A DNA stretch of 64,000 bases from Promethearchaeota archaeon. Its GTDB lineage: Archaea; Asgardarchaeota; Lokiarchaeia; Sigyniarchaeales; SOKP01. A program made the position numbers and the translations under genes. The notes below the pieces were generated by a model. The model saw only the letters and a list, made by a program, of their open reading frames with translations. It ran no database searches and was not told the DNA's origin. This document shows positions 35,966 through 45,894 of the stretch, piece by piece; the stretch's first letter is position 1, and each line of letters begins with the position of its first letter. The stretch spans positions 91,997-155,996 of the forward strand of contig RDOA01000001.1 of the NCBI GenBank assembly GCA_011364925.1, read 5' to 3'.

Positions 35966-36766
35966 TTATTCCAACTGTAAGTTTTTACTGGCGATGTTAA
36001 CTATCGGGAGTTTAGGATTCTGGGACATAGCTTTATGTGCCAGTATTACCATGAACTTTTGTGTGTCTAAATGACAACCTTCCCATTGTGAAGCAAAACA
36101 AACGTCAACCTCTTTACCTAGAGTGACATCTTGATTCATACCTTCTGGTAGATGGTTACTATCGAGACAAATTGGCTCGCATACGTAGAACGTGATTAAA
36201 TATTCAACTGTGCAAGGACAGTCGTCTAAAACTACTTCTTCAAAGTGAGCAAAAATAACACCCTCGAAGCATTCATCTCCTTTTAATTGGTTAAGGTAGA
36301 TTGCTCCCCATTTGGGTGAATACCCGCCGGTGCTAACGACGGTCATATAATATGGAGCTAAGTATTCATTATCTATGCATAATGGAAGAGGACCTGATGG
36401 AAGATAAGTTCTACTTTCATCAATTTCTAAGGTTCCTGGAACGGTGTCAAAGCGACCCACAAAGCCACTTTCTGGTACTGACACGTCACCTCCTCCCATA
36501 CTTGCTTCGTCCATAATTTCGCTGATTCCACCTTCAGAATCCTGCGGATCTGAAGAAATCTGCGAAATTTTATCCTCAAAGGATTTTTCTGGAATATATG
36601 GCAAATCAAAAGTATCCTCTTGAGAGCCATCCAAAGCAATAATCAAAACTCCCAGCACAGATAACCCAAGGGAAACAGATAAGGTAATAATTAGAATCCC
36701 CATAACAGTATTAGAATAACTGCCATTGGTCTCTTTAAAGAGACATGGTTTAGTGCTTTGAAACAT
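35966..36766 (-). CDS. Membrane-anchored Cys-containing exported protein, unknown
   Basis: ATG 36766 is preferred over TTG 36772. An N-terminal TM anchor (VMGILIITLSVSLGLSVLGVLIIAL) is preceded by a short cytoplasmic head. A low-complexity acidic linker leads to a C-terminal domain of about 150 residues with at least six Cys, including a DDCPCTVEY pair, CEPICLD and WEGCHLD. This pattern suggests disulfides or metal binding outside the cell. The N-terminus (SYSNTVMGILIITLSVSLGLS) recalls archaeal pilin-like leaders, but no clear cleavage site is seen. Function unknown. Confidence 0.7.
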   Translation of the reverse strand: MFQSTKPCLFKETNGSYSNTVMGILIITLSVSLGLSVLGVLIIALDGSQEDTFDLPYIPEKSFEDKISQISSDPQDSEGGISEIMDEASMGGGDVSVPESGFVGRFDTVPGTLEIDESRTYLPSGPLPLCIDNEYLAPYYMTVVSTGGYSPKWGAIYLNQLKGDECFEGVIFAHFEEVVLDDCPCTVEYLITFYVCEPICLDSNHLPEGMNQDVTLGKEVDVCFASQWEGCHLDTQKFMVILAHKAMSQNPKLPIVNIASKNLQLE

Positions 36767-36873
36767 CACCAATTATTATTAGCACGTATCTAATATATAA
36801 ATATTATGGTCTTAAAAAAACACACAAAACCAATCTGGGCCGTGTTTTTGCATAATTTTTCAGTTTTGTTATC

Positions 36874-37371
36874 TTAAAAAAAAAACCCTAATTCCGTTTT
36901 TGGCATTTTCTTTTTGGTGCAATATTCATCTAATAGCTGATTGCTAAACAAAAAACAGTAAAATACTTTTTGGATTAGTTTAAATAGGGACTTTTTTGAG
37001 ATAAAGTTTTCTTTATCAGGGAAAATTTGCTCGTGTATCTCGATTATGTCTTCTTTATAATCAAACTTAAAATAAACTTCCTTAATAAGTAGGTATTTTC
37101 TTAAACCGTTTAAAAATTGAAGTTTCCTATTGTCTTTAAAAGAATCTAAAGTTCTAATCTTTTCTTTTGATATTTTAAATCTAATAGTGATAAAGATACC
37201 GTTCATATTCTTTGGTTTATAAACGCTCAAGTTTTCGATTTTTGATCCTGGTTGAAATGATATAACAAATCCAAAATCAAATTTTTCGCTAATAATCTTG
37301 TCTTTAAACACACCTTCCTCTAATAAATACCCATGTATTAGTTTCTCAATGGTAGCGTTCTTATTTGGCAT
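36874..37371 (-). CDS. DUF2299-like archaeal protein
   Basis: From ATG 37371 the protein has 165 residues. IEKLIHGYLLEEGVFKDKI followed by FDFGFVISFQPG and KPKNMNGIFITIRFKISKEK resembles DUF2299, a small archaeal family of unknown function. The track's 30-residue N-terminal extension (MKYLEIIYLNINKDKKI) comes from AT-rich leader DNA and is probably not translated. There is no ribosome site near either start. It ends with a lysine- and phenylalanine-rich tail. Confidence 0.6.
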   Translation of the reverse strand: MPNKNATIEKLIHGYLLEEGVFKDKIISEKFDFGFVISFQPGSKIENLSVYKPKNMNGIFITIRFKISKEKIRTLDSFKDNRKLQFLNGLRKYLLIKEVYFKFDYKEDIIEIHEQIFPDKENFISKKSLFKLIQKVFYCFLFSNQLLDEYCTKKKMPKTELGFFF

Positions 37372-37623
37372 AGTAGAGACTTTAATCAAATAAATGGATA
37401 TGTTTAAGAATATTTTTTTATCTTTATTAATGTTTAGATAAATGATTTCTAAATATTTCAATAGTCCTTAAGTTTTTCATAAGTTGTTATCAGCTCATTC
37501 ATCTTTTGTTATAACAAATTATATTATCTTTATTCCAAAATAGGATGGATGATTTGATTAAGTTTAAAATAAACTATTGAATAAGTATTATATAGGTATT
37601 GAAGTCAATATTATGTGATTAAT

Positions 37624-39606
37624 ATGCATTCGATTATGCAAATTGCTAATGGTATAGGTATCATTAATGTAGAAAGGCTGAGAAAGAATGGTATAGACTC
37701 GATAGAAAAACTCGCATCTTCAACTGTTGAGGATATCCTTAAAATTGATGGCATTGGAGTTAACAACGCCAGGATGTTCATCGAAATTGCAAAGAAGCAC
37801 TTGAAGAGTATGAGGACGAGAGAGAGAATTCAAAGTATGATTAGACAAGAAAAACCTCCAGAAGTTTCAAAGGTAGAAACAAAAGCTTGTGATCTAATGC
37901 TTTTCGGTTCTAGTCGGCATAAAGTTTCTCTGGATTCAATAAAAAAGCTCGCCTCTGCTGATGAGGAAGATATCTCTCGATTGAAAGGAATTGAAATTTC
38001 GAATGCGAAACGTTATATTGACATTGCAAAAAAATATCTTGAGAGCATGCGAGTAAAAGAGCAAGAAGCAGATACCGTTGAGATTGAATTTGAACCACTT
38101 GAAGTAAAAAGCGAAATTAAAATTCCAAAAGACTCAACAAAAGCATCAAAACTGGAAAAAGTATCTGTAAAGCAAAAATTTACTTTAAAAGACCAAGCGA
38201 TTGCTCTTAAATCACCCACTTCAGTGAAACAGGCAACTCAAATAGCGTCAACAACCAGAGCTCGCAATGGAATTGATATAAAATCAGGTCAGAAAAAAGA
38301 ACCAATCAGTCCATCAGTGCTCAAAACATTCTTCCCTCTAGAACAAATGCAGAGAATTCGCTTTCTGCACTACAAAATTAAAGGTTTAGAGGACGCTTTA
38401 TGGAAGAATAGAGAATTTTCTTTTTCAGAGTTAAATTTTGTTCTGGAATATATTAAAATATTAAATATAAATTACAAAACTCAAAGCCAAATCAAAATTC
38501 TTAAAGAACTTGAAATCTCTAATACTTTTTACGATCCTATAGACAAGAAAGAGATTAAAATATGGGATTTAATCTTTGAGTGTGCACGTGTGTTATGGGT
38601 TTCTGCACAGGCCTATTCTTATCTCTCCCGAAAATACGAAACAGAGAAAAAAATGGAGAACGCAATCGTTTCTATGGTAGAATGTAGCAAAATGTATAAA
38701 ACTGCCGCATATTTTAGCGCTGCGTGCACTAGACAAGAAGAACGGGGATTAACATTGTCGGTCGAGAATCTAGAATTAAATTCTGAGGAAGCTCGAATCC
38801 TAGCTCAATCTCTTGCCACCACGAGCGAAGAAAATAAAGGAAATTACTCAATGGCGGCAAATCTATCAGCTGGTTTGAGTGCATTAACCAAACGCTTAGC
38901 TTTCGTTAAAAGAAGCGATATGATCATGGAAAATCAGTTTAAAGCTCAGTTTCAGTACGACATAGGACGAGCGTGCCACCTAAAAGCTAAATCTTACTTA
39001 ATTTTAGCTCCTGAAGAACGGAACGAAGAAACAATAGAAAATTTGCAGAAGAAAGCAAACTTTTATTATCACCAAGCTGAAGATTTATGGGAAAAAATGG
39101 TTGAAGGAACCTTAACTCCAGTTGAAAAAGACTGCTTAAAAAACAACCTAGAAATTGTAAACGAATATATTATAGAAAATGACGTTGAAATGATTGATGA
39201 AAGCGAGGCGTTAACAATCCAAGATCCGGAACCACTTATAATTGTTCCCGAAAATCTTGCGCCGTTCATTCCGAGAACGACTAATTACCTAACTAGATAT
39301 AAACAAACAGATCTTAATTTCGACGCTTATTTACGTTATAAGAATTTAATGTCTGATGTCTTAGTAAATTTCAATAAAATAGAGGAATTGAAAAATAACA
39401 AAGCGGGCATCGGGCGAACTATAAAACAATTAAAAATTCTCTATGAGAATAACGATATAGACATTAATAGTTTTACTGAATTGTTTGAGAAATATTCTAT
39501 AAAACTTGAGACTATAGAAGCTGCAATACAAAATTTAAGAGGCCCTGAAACAAAAAAACAAACCGATAAATTAAAAGCTCCACTTATAGGAAGTACGGCA
39601 CGGTGA
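37624..39606 (+). CDS. Two HhH domains fused to a BRO1-like helical domain
   Basis: Residues about 5-65 and 90-145 are two helix-hairpin-helix units of the Rad51-N/Pol X type (IDSIEKLASSTVEDILKIDGIGVNNARMFIE). A Lys-rich linker leads to an all-helical region (about 240-500). There FECARVLWVSAQAYSYLSRK, a 'KMYKTAAYFSAAC' helix, LNSEEARILAQSL and FQYDIGRACHLKAKSYL follow in the same order as the core helices of BRO1 domains (ALIX family). A BRO1 call is by pattern only and unproven. GTG 37615 is another possible start. The next gene overlaps by four bases (GTGA). An ESCRT-related or DNA-linked role is speculation. Confidence 0.7.
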   Translation: MHSIMQIANGIGIINVERLRKNGIDSIEKLASSTVEDILKIDGIGVNNARMFIEIAKKHLKSMRTRERIQSMIRQEKPPEVSKVETKACDLMLFGSSRHKVSLDSIKKLASADEEDISRLKGIEISNAKRYIDIAKKYLESMRVKEQEADTVEIEFEPLEVKSEIKIPKDSTKASKLEKVSVKQKFTLKDQAIALKSPTSVKQATQIASTTRARNGIDIKSGQKKEPISPSVLKTFFPLEQMQRIRFLHYKIKGLEDALWKNREFSFSELNFVLEYIKILNINYKTQSQIKILKELEISNTFYDPIDKKEIKIWDLIFECARVLWVSAQAYSYLSRKYETEKKMENAIVSMVECSKMYKTAAYFSAACTRQEERGLTLSVENLELNSEEARILAQSLATTSEENKGNYSMAANLSAGLSALTKRLAFVKRSDMIMENQFKAQFQYDIGRACHLKAKSYLILAPEERNEETIENLQKKANFYYHQAEDLWEKMVEGTLTPVEKDCLKNNLEIVNEYIIENDVEMIDESEALTIQDPEPLIIVPENLAPFIPRTTNYLTRYKQTDLNFDAYLRYKNLMSDVLVNFNKIEELKNNKAGIGRTIKQLKILYENNDIDINSFTELFEKYSIKLETIEAAIQNLRGPETKKQTDKLKAPLIGSTAR

Positions 39607-40103
39607 TCTCTATATCGAAATTAATAAGATATGTAAAAACCATCCTATTTTACCTCAGTATAGTAATTATACTAGGATTGTACGTAGTGAATCGAATACT
39701 AGGGTTAATTTTAGCTAGTTTTTTCTTTTTAGCTTATTTCGTAACTTATTTAGCTTCACTTTCTTCCAAACGAAGATTGCTAAAAATAATTAGGCAATAC
39801 CCATTAATTAGCGATACAGAAATTTCTAATCTCCTATCACGCTCTTTAGACAACATTAGAAATACGTTATTCTCTTTAGCTAAAAATCAGAAAAATAGAA
39901 AATGGTTAATAGTGTTTCTGAATAATCGCTATATCTTTCTGAACGAAAAAACTGTAGAAAATTATAAAGAACTTTATCGTATGGGATATAACGAAAAGAA
40001 AATTCTCGAACATTTACAAAGACATACAAGAATCAGATCAAGAGCCGAAGTTAAAGCAATTGAACTCACACTTGCGAGTCAGAATAGGCTTGGCGATCAT
40101 TAA
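39603..40103 (+). CDS. Membrane-tethered winged-helix-like protein
   Basis: Two TM segments (TILFYLSIVIILGLYVV and LILASFFFLAYFVTYLA) are followed by a small helical domain with a winged-helix pattern (LLKIIRQYPLISDTEISNLLSRSLDNIRNTLFSLAKN, then WLIVFLNNRYIFL). The start overlaps the stop of the HhH/BRO1-like gene, so translation is probably coupled and the two proteins are likely to act together at the membrane. No close family is recognised. Confidence 0.72.
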   Translation: MISISKLIRYVKTILFYLSIVIILGLYVVNRILGLILASFFFLAYFVTYLASLSSKRRLLKIIRQYPLISDTEISNLLSRSLDNIRNTLFSLAKNQKNRKWLIVFLNNRYIFLNEKTVENYKELYRMGYNEKKILEHLQRHTRIRSRAEVKAIELTLASQNRLGDH

Positions 40104-40109
40104 TTGGTG

Positions 40110-41234
40110 CTAATTTAAATCTCTGAATTTTTCTAATAATTTTCTCTGTTCTTCAGAAATATTTTTAGGAATTTCAATAGATACGACCACATATTGATCT
40201 CCCTTACCTTTCCCTCTAAGATATGCAGCACCCCTATTTTTGATTCGAAATTCCGTCCCATGTTGGGTCCCTGGGGGTATCTTTAACTCTTTTTCAGTTA
40301 ACTTTTCGTTTTTATAATCAAGCGTAGGAACTTTGACTTCACCGCCTAATATTGCTGTGACAATATCAAGGTAAACTGGAGTAAATAGATCATTTCCCCG
40401 ACGAATAAAATGTTCGTTTTCCTCAATTTTTATACCTAAATAGAGGTCACCAGGAATAGCGCTACTTGATGGAACGTGTCCTGCGCCTTGAACTTTTAAA
40501 TGAACTCCATTTTCTATACCAGGAGGAATACTCACATGAATCGTCTTCTTTTCCGCGATTACTTTTCTACCGTCGCATGTGCGGCACTTTTTCTCAATAA
40601 TCTTACCCGTAGCATTACAATTATAGCATTCAGATTCCCGGATTATTGTTCCAAATCCGGATTGAGTCATCTTTCTTATTCGCCCTGAACCTTCACATTG
40701 AGGACAAATTTTAATACTTGAGGGATCTTCAGCACCAGTTCCTTCGCAATCGTCGCAAGGAGTGTATCTTTGAATAACAACATCTTTTTTTGTACCAAAC
40801 ATCGCTTCTTCGAATGTTACCTCAATAAAATCCTCGATATCCTGCCCTACTTCTCTGCGTGGAGCTGCCCTCGATCTTCCTCTTGAACCAAAGATACTAC
40901 CAAATCCAAAGTCGTCTCCAAAATTCCCCCCTCCAAAAATCGATCTGATAAGTTCGTCAAAACCAGGAATTCCTCCTCTGAAAATATTGCTCATGTCGAT
41001 ATCTACACCGCTAAATCCATACCTATCGTAATTGCTTCTCTTATTAGCATCGCTCAATACTTCGTAAGCTTCTTGAAGTTCAATGAACTTTTCCTTAGCT
41101 TTAGGATCGGTTTTATTTAAGTCTGGATGTAGTTTCCTTGCTAAGCGTCTATAGGCTAGTTTTATATCGTTTTCACTCGCATCCTTAGCTACTCCCAAAA
41201 CTTCATAGTAATCTCGCTTTTTATTTGTGCTCAT
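40110..41234 (-). CDS. dnaJ: Chaperone protein DnaJ (type I Hsp40)
   Basis: A full-length co-chaperone of 374 residues. It has a J domain with HPD at residues 36-38, a Gly/Phe-rich linker ([15 protein letters not shown]), four zinc-binding repeats ([30 protein letters not shown]) and the C-terminal substrate-binding domain ([18 protein letters not shown]). It delivers unfolded proteins to DnaK and stimulates its ATPase. It lies downstream of dnaK on the same strand, about 195 bases apart, with its own TATA-like sequence (aaatttatatatttct on the minus strand), so it may have a separate promoter. Confidence 0.97.
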   Translation of the reverse strand: MSTNKKRDYYEVLGVAKDASENDIKLAYRRLARKLHPDLNKTDPKAKEKFIELQEAYEVLSDANKRSNYDRYGFSGVDIDMSNIFRGGIPGFDELIRSIFGGGNFGDDFGFGSIFGSRGRSRAAPRREVGQDIEDFIEVTFEEAMFGTKKDVVIQRYTPCDDCEGTGAEDPSSIKICPQCEGSGRIRKMTQSGFGTIIRESECYNCNATGKIIEKKCRTCDGRKVIAEKKTIHVSIPPGIENGVHLKVQGAGHVPSSSAIPGDLYLGIKIEENEHFIRRGNDLFTPVYLDIVTAILGGEVKVPTLDYKNEKLTEKELKIPPGTQHGTEFRIKNRGAAYLRGKGKGDQYVVVSIEIPKNISEEQRKLLEKFRDLN

Positions 41235-41428
41235 TATCCAAATGCCACATATTGATCTCTGATTAGTTAAAATTCAATTACCTAGAATTAATTATGAAAT
41301 TTATCTTTTTAGGTAATAGGATATCTACAAAGAAATATATAAATTTCTTATAATTCATTTAAATAAAAAATGCATAATATAAGTAAAAGAAATAAAATGA
41401 GATGATTTCTCACAGGAATATAGATTGA

Positions 41429-43432
41429 TTAATCTGATTCTTCCCAATCTACATCTACTACGTGTTTTTTATCCTTCTCTTTTTTATCCTTGTCTTTTTT
41501 GTATGATGCTCCGCCAGCACCAGTACCACCCATATCTCCTGGTGGAACTCCACCCATCCCTCCTGGAGGAATGCCTCCCATCCCACTCGCTGCCTGTTGG
41601 GCTTGTTGAGCTGCTTGTTGATACACTTGATCTTGTGATTGTTGTGCATAAATTCTTTGAGAGAAACTATGCATCGATTTCTGGAGATTTTCAACTCCCA
41701 ATTTGATTCTCTGGAGGTCGTCTGTTTTAATATCTTCTTCAAGAGATTTAATAGCTGCCTCTATTGCGGTTTTCTCATCATCTTCAATCTTATCCTTATT
41801 TTCTTCCATTAATTTTTTAGTTTGATAGATCATTGAATCAGCGTTGTTCTTAGCTTCAATTACTTCTCTGAGCTTCTTATCCTCTTCCTCAAATTGTTCA
41901 GCGTTTCTCACTTTTTCTTCGATTTCTTCGGGAGTTAAGCCTTTTGCGCCTGTAACTGTAATACCTGTTTCTTTACCTGTGCCCAAATCTTTAGCGGTGA
42001 CGTGAACTATCCCGTCCGCGTCGATCGAGAATTTAACTTCTATTTGTGGGACTCCCCTAAATGCAGGAGGTATGCCCGTGAGATGAAACATACCTAATGA
42101 GATGTTATCTTTAGCCATCGCTCTTTCTCCCTGTAGAACATTAATCGTGACTGCGGGTTGATTATCAGCAGCTGTGCTAAAAATCTGCTGTTTCTCAGTA
42201 GGTATAGTTGTATTTCTCTCTATTAGTTTAGTAAATACTCCTCCTAAAGTTTCAACGCCTAACGATAGCGGAGTAACATCTAATAATAATAAATCTTCAA
42301 CGTCGCCTGCGATAATTCCTCCTTGAATCGCCGCTCCGATAGCAACGCATTCCATAGGATCGACAGAATGTTCCGGTTCTTTGCCAAAGAAGTCTTTAAA
42401 TCTTTTCTGAACTGATGGCATTCGCGTTGGTCCACCAACCAGAATTATTTTATCTACGCTAGCGGCTGACATTTTCGCGTCAGATACAGCTCTTTTCATT
42501 ATTGGATCAAGTCTTCTTAACGTTGGTTCAATTAGCTGCTCCAATTTTGCACGAGTCAATTCTACTTCAATATGGACCGGATTTCCTTCTTTTTGAGTAA
42601 TGTAAGGTAAGTTAATTTGAGTATTTAGAGTAGTGGATAATTCAATTTTAGCTTTCTCGGCAGCATCTTTAATTCTTATCATTGCTTTACTGTCTCCTTT
42701 AAGATCGATTCCTTCTTTCTTTTGGAAGTTTTCGGCTACCCAATCAATTATGGCGTTATCCATATCAGTTCCACCCAATTGCGTGTCCCCCGCAGTAGAT
42801 AAAACTTCAACTACGCCTTCTCCATACTCCATGATTGTTATATCGAACGTACCACCGCCTAAGTCCAGAACGCAGATCTTTAAGAGCTTACTCTTAGTAT
42901 CCTTGTCTAAACCGTATGCCAAGCATGCCGCGGTCGGTTCGTTGATCATTCGAACTACTTCGAGCCCAGCGATTTCTCCAGCGTTCTTTGTCGCTGTTCT
43001 TTGTGCGTCATTAAAATAAGCAGGGACCGTTATTACCGCTTTTTTAACTTCTTCGCCAAGATACGCACTTGCGTCGTTCTTAATTTTCTTGAGAATCATT
43101 GCAGAGATTTCTTCTGGAGAAAATTCTTTCCACTCTGTTCCGACTTTTATTTTAGCCTTGTAGGATAACCCCATTTTACGTTTAATAGCCGTAACTGTCC
43201 CATCTGGATTGGAAACTGCTTGTCGTCGAGCAGGTTCTCCCACTATTTTTCTCCCATTCTCATCAAATGCTACATATGATGGGAATGCTTTACCTCCTAA
43301 TGTTCGCCCTTCGGCAGCAGGAATAATCTCTGGTTGGCCAGTACCGCTCAAAACCGCACACGCGCTATTCGATGTTCCCAGGTCTATACCGATTATCTTT
43401 TCCTTTCTCTTTGATTTACTTTCTTCACTCAT
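41429..43432 (-). CDS. dnaK: Chaperone protein DnaK (Hsp70)
   Basis: Hsp70 ATPase with about 667 residues. The nucleotide-binding domain begins [15 protein letters not shown] and carries [33 protein letters not shown] and [13 protein letters not shown]. The linker is [13 protein letters not shown]. The substrate domain ends in a Gly/Gln-rich tail ([14 protein letters not shown]) and a charged [12 protein letters not shown] stretch. ATG 43432 is chosen, with AAGTGA upstream, rather than GTG 43444. It is divergent from grpE and precedes dnaJ, a compact KJE set. Most archaea with Hsp70 are thought to have gained it from bacteria. Confidence 0.97.
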   Translation of the reverse strand: MSEESKSKRKEKIIGIDLGTSNSACAVLSGTGQPEIIPAAEGRTLGGKAFPSYVAFDENGRKIVGEPARRQAVSNPDGTVTAIKRKMGLSYKAKIKVGTEWKEFSPEEISAMILKKIKNDASAYLGEEVKKAVITVPAYFNDAQRTATKNAGEIAGLEVVRMINEPTAACLAYGLDKDTKSKLLKICVLDLGGGTFDITIMEYGEGVVEVLSTAGDTQLGGTDMDNAIIDWVAENFQKKEGIDLKGDSKAMIRIKDAAEKAKIELSTTLNTQINLPYITQKEGNPVHIEVELTRAKLEQLIEPTLRRLDPIMKRAVSDAKMSAASVDKIILVGGPTRMPSVQKRFKDFFGKEPEHSVDPMECVAIGAAIQGGIIAGDVEDLLLLDVTPLSLGVETLGGVFTKLIERNTTIPTEKQQIFSTAADNQPAVTINVLQGERAMAKDNISLGMFHLTGIPPAFRGVPQIEVKFSIDADGIVHVTAKDLGTGKETGITVTGAKGLTPEEIEEKVRNAEQFEEEDKKLREVIEAKNNADSMIYQTKKLMEENKDKIEDDEKTAIEAAIKSLEEDIKTDDLQRIKLGVENLQKSMHSFSQRIYAQQSQDQVYQQAAQQAQQAASGMGGIPPGGMGGVPPGDMGGTGAGGASYKKDKDKKEKDKKHVVDVDWEESD

Positions 43433-43444
43433 TATGTAATTCAC

Positions 43445-43800
43445 TTCTTCAATGATTAATAGTAGAATTTGATTTAAATATCATATTTTTATTTTCTATT
43501 AATTTCAATGAGAGAAATAATTTTTGATATTTTTTTAATTTTATGACTAGGAGTTCATTCTATAACCATTTGAATTGAAAAAAATAATAATAAGAACCTT
43601 ATTGATCCGTTTTAGCAATAGTATTTACCACATATACTCTTAAGATTTTATCCCTTTTTTTATAAAAACATAAAAAATGATAAAAATTTTATTTTATTCT
43701 AATTTACTTAATCATACCAGTTCTTTAAATTAAGCATTCTAATCAAAAAAATTGTTATCGATTCTTAAGATACCTATCGAGATAGAATTTGTTCCTAAAA
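43445..43800. promoter_or_regulatory. Divergent promoter region between dnaK and grpE
   Basis: This gap holds the upstream regions of both chaperone genes. On the minus strand, gatatttaaatc near 43470-43480 is a reasonable TATA box for dnaK. For grpE only a weak TATA-like ctttaaatt is seen near 43724. I find no clear heat-shock operator. Confidence 0.4.
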
Positions 43801-44628
43801 ATGCCTCGAAAAAAAAAGGATAAAGATAAAATGAGCGACGAATCAACTAAAAAGGAAGAAGCGCAATCACCTACTAAAGAAGTAACAAAGGTTAAGGACA
43901 AAGAAAATGGTGAATCCGCAGAAGAAAAAGAGGAACAAGAAACAAAACTTTTAGTAGGCAATGGACAGAAAGTTCTTGAATATCACGATCTTGACGAATT
44001 ACTTACAGAATGTACAAAGCTTAAAGAGGAAAGCAAAAAAGACAAGGATCGTCTTACAGAACTTCAAAAAGAAGTTGAAATTTGGAAAGGTAAACACATG
44101 AGACTTCAAGCGGAATTTGAAAACGCCCAAAAACGGTGGAGCAAAAACCAACAGAACCTAAGAAAAGAAAACATCGCGTACACTTTGAAATCATTCCTAC
44201 CATTATATGATTCCTTTAAAAAAGCGTTGGATGGCGACGATAAAAACCAAGCTGTGTTAAAACAATTCTACGACCAATTCATGGGCATCCTAAGGTTTCA
44301 TCAAGCTGAACCGATCAAGGTTAATGTAAACGATCCTTTTGACTATTCCTTACACGAAGCGTTGAGCACTCTAGAGCGAGACGATCTTCCTAACAATTCG
44401 ATTATAGAAATCATCCAAGACGGTTGGAAAATTGATAAGGACGTACTTAGATTCGCGAAAGTAATTGTCTCTCGAGAGCCATCTCCCCCAAAACCCGAAC
44501 CCGAACCTGAATCCAAGCCAGAACCAGAACTTGAAACAGAAGCAGAGGACAATGGCGCTCAAGATAATGGAGAAAGTAAAAAAGTGAAGATTGAAACAGA
44601 ACATATAGAACCTGAAGAGAAATACTAA
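43801..44628 (+). CDS. grpE: GrpE nucleotide exchange factor
   Basis: A co-chaperone that releases ADP from DnaK. After a long charged N-terminal tail comes the dimerising coiled coil (KDRLTELQKEVEIWKGKHMRLQAEFENAQKRWSK) and the four-helix and beta domain (LYDSFKKALDG, NDPFDYSLHEALSTLE, WKIDKDVLRFAKVIVS). The ATG at 43801 is preferred over TTG 43789. The C-terminus carries an unusual Pro-Glu repeat (PKPEPEPESKPEPELE) not found in standard GrpE. The gene is divergent from dnaK. Confidence 0.93.
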   Translation: MPRKKKDKDKMSDESTKKEEAQSPTKEVTKVKDKENGESAEEKEEQETKLLVGNGQKVLEYHDLDELLTECTKLKEESKKDKDRLTELQKEVEIWKGKHMRLQAEFENAQKRWSKNQQNLRKENIAYTLKSFLPLYDSFKKALDGDDKNQAVLKQFYDQFMGILRFHQAEPIKVNVNDPFDYSLHEALSTLERDDLPNNSIIEIIQDGWKIDKDVLRFAKVIVSREPSPPKPEPEPESKPEPELETEAEDNGAQDNGESKKVKIETEHIEPEEKY

Positions 44629-44808
44629 CAATACTAGTATTTTAAAAATTTATTTTCTATTAGATCACGCCTTACTTACTTGCCCTATTTATAAATTCAA
44701 GATAAGTTGTTAGTTTACATTATGTTTTATAATAAATACTTTTTATTACTTGAGTTTGGTTATGTACAATTAGTTTAACAAGTTTGTAATAAATTGGATA
44801 GATGAAAC

Positions 44809-45666
44809 ATGTCAATGATTCGAAAAGTAAAATCAGTTCTAAAAAGTAGAAGAACGATGGAAGGAGCCGGTGTAAGGTTAAGACGAGCTTTTGGATACGC
44901 TGATCCTTCTTTAGATCCTTTTTTATTGTTGGACGATTTTCATTCAGGCGATCCTCACGATTATCTAGCAGGATTTCCGTGGCACCCACATCGGGGCATT
45001 GAAACCATTACATATATGCTTCATGGAAAAATAGAACACGGTGACAGCATGGGCAATAAAGGCGTCATTGGATCGGGTGATGTTCAATGGATGACTGCGG
45101 GAAGTGGCATAATCCACCAAGAAATGCCGAAGAATAACCCGAACGATCCATTTCTGGCAGGCTTTCAATTATGGGCTAACCTTCCGGCATCTCATAAAAT
45201 GATGGACCCTCGATATCGTGACATAACTAACGAACAAATTCCAGAAGTTAGCATAAACGATAACATTAGAGTCAAAATAATCTGTGGTGAGATAAACGGA
45301 GTTAAAGGACCCGTCCAAGATATTGTAACTGATCCGGAATATTTAGATGTGTATATTGGGCCAAATTCAGAATTCAAACACGCAATTGATAATACGCATA
45401 ATGTTTTCGCCTATGTTATAGAAGGTGAAGCTTTTTTTGATCCAAGCAAAGAGAATATTGTTGACGAGGAGAACCTCGTCATTTTTAGAGAGGGTGGTGA
45501 AGTTATAGTAAATACTAAAGATAATTCTGTGAGGTTTCTATTAATCTCTGGAAAACCTATTGGAGAACCCGTAGCTTGGAGGGGGCCAATTGTCATGAAT
45601 ACGGAAGAAGAATTAAGAATCGCTTTTAGCGAATATAATAATGGTACGTTTATTAAGCATAGCTAA
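44809..45666 (+). CDS. Pirin family protein
   Basis: A two-cupin, metal-binding protein of 285 residues. The N-terminal cupin shows FPWHPHRGIETITYML with His59 and His61, and GSGIIHQEMP supplies the other His and Glu ligands. GVRLRRAFGYADPSLDPFLLLDDF is the family opening. Pirins bind iron, and some have quercetinase activity or act as redox sensors. The role here is unknown. No operon partner is evident. Confidence 0.93.
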   Translation: MSMIRKVKSVLKSRRTMEGAGVRLRRAFGYADPSLDPFLLLDDFHSGDPHDYLAGFPWHPHRGIETITYMLHGKIEHGDSMGNKGVIGSGDVQWMTAGSGIIHQEMPKNNPNDPFLAGFQLWANLPASHKMMDPRYRDITNEQIPEVSINDNIRVKIICGEINGVKGPVQDIVTDPEYLDVYIGPNSEFKHAIDNTHNVFAYVIEGEAFFDPSKENIVDEENLVIFREGGEVIVNTKDNSVRFLLISGKPIGEPVAWRGPIVMNTEEELRIAFSEYNNGTFIKHS

Positions 45667-45894
45667 TCATACCCCTAATTTTTATAATAATTAACCTCTT
45701 AATAAGAATTGAATTTGCAAACATTCACTTTTACTCAAGCACCAAGGAATTAGCAACTTTAAGATCTGAATATTAAAGCGATTAGCTCTTTTTTTTTAAA
45801 TTCTATAGAATAAAATAGAGGTAATAATCATATAGTTGGTGGTAGATTATTGCAATATATTTAAATACTTTTCTAACAAGTATATAAGACATAG

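Noticed and set aside
44720-44989. 89-residue minus-strand ORF at the pirin start
   Set aside because: It is antisense to the conserved pirin N-terminus and has no domain.
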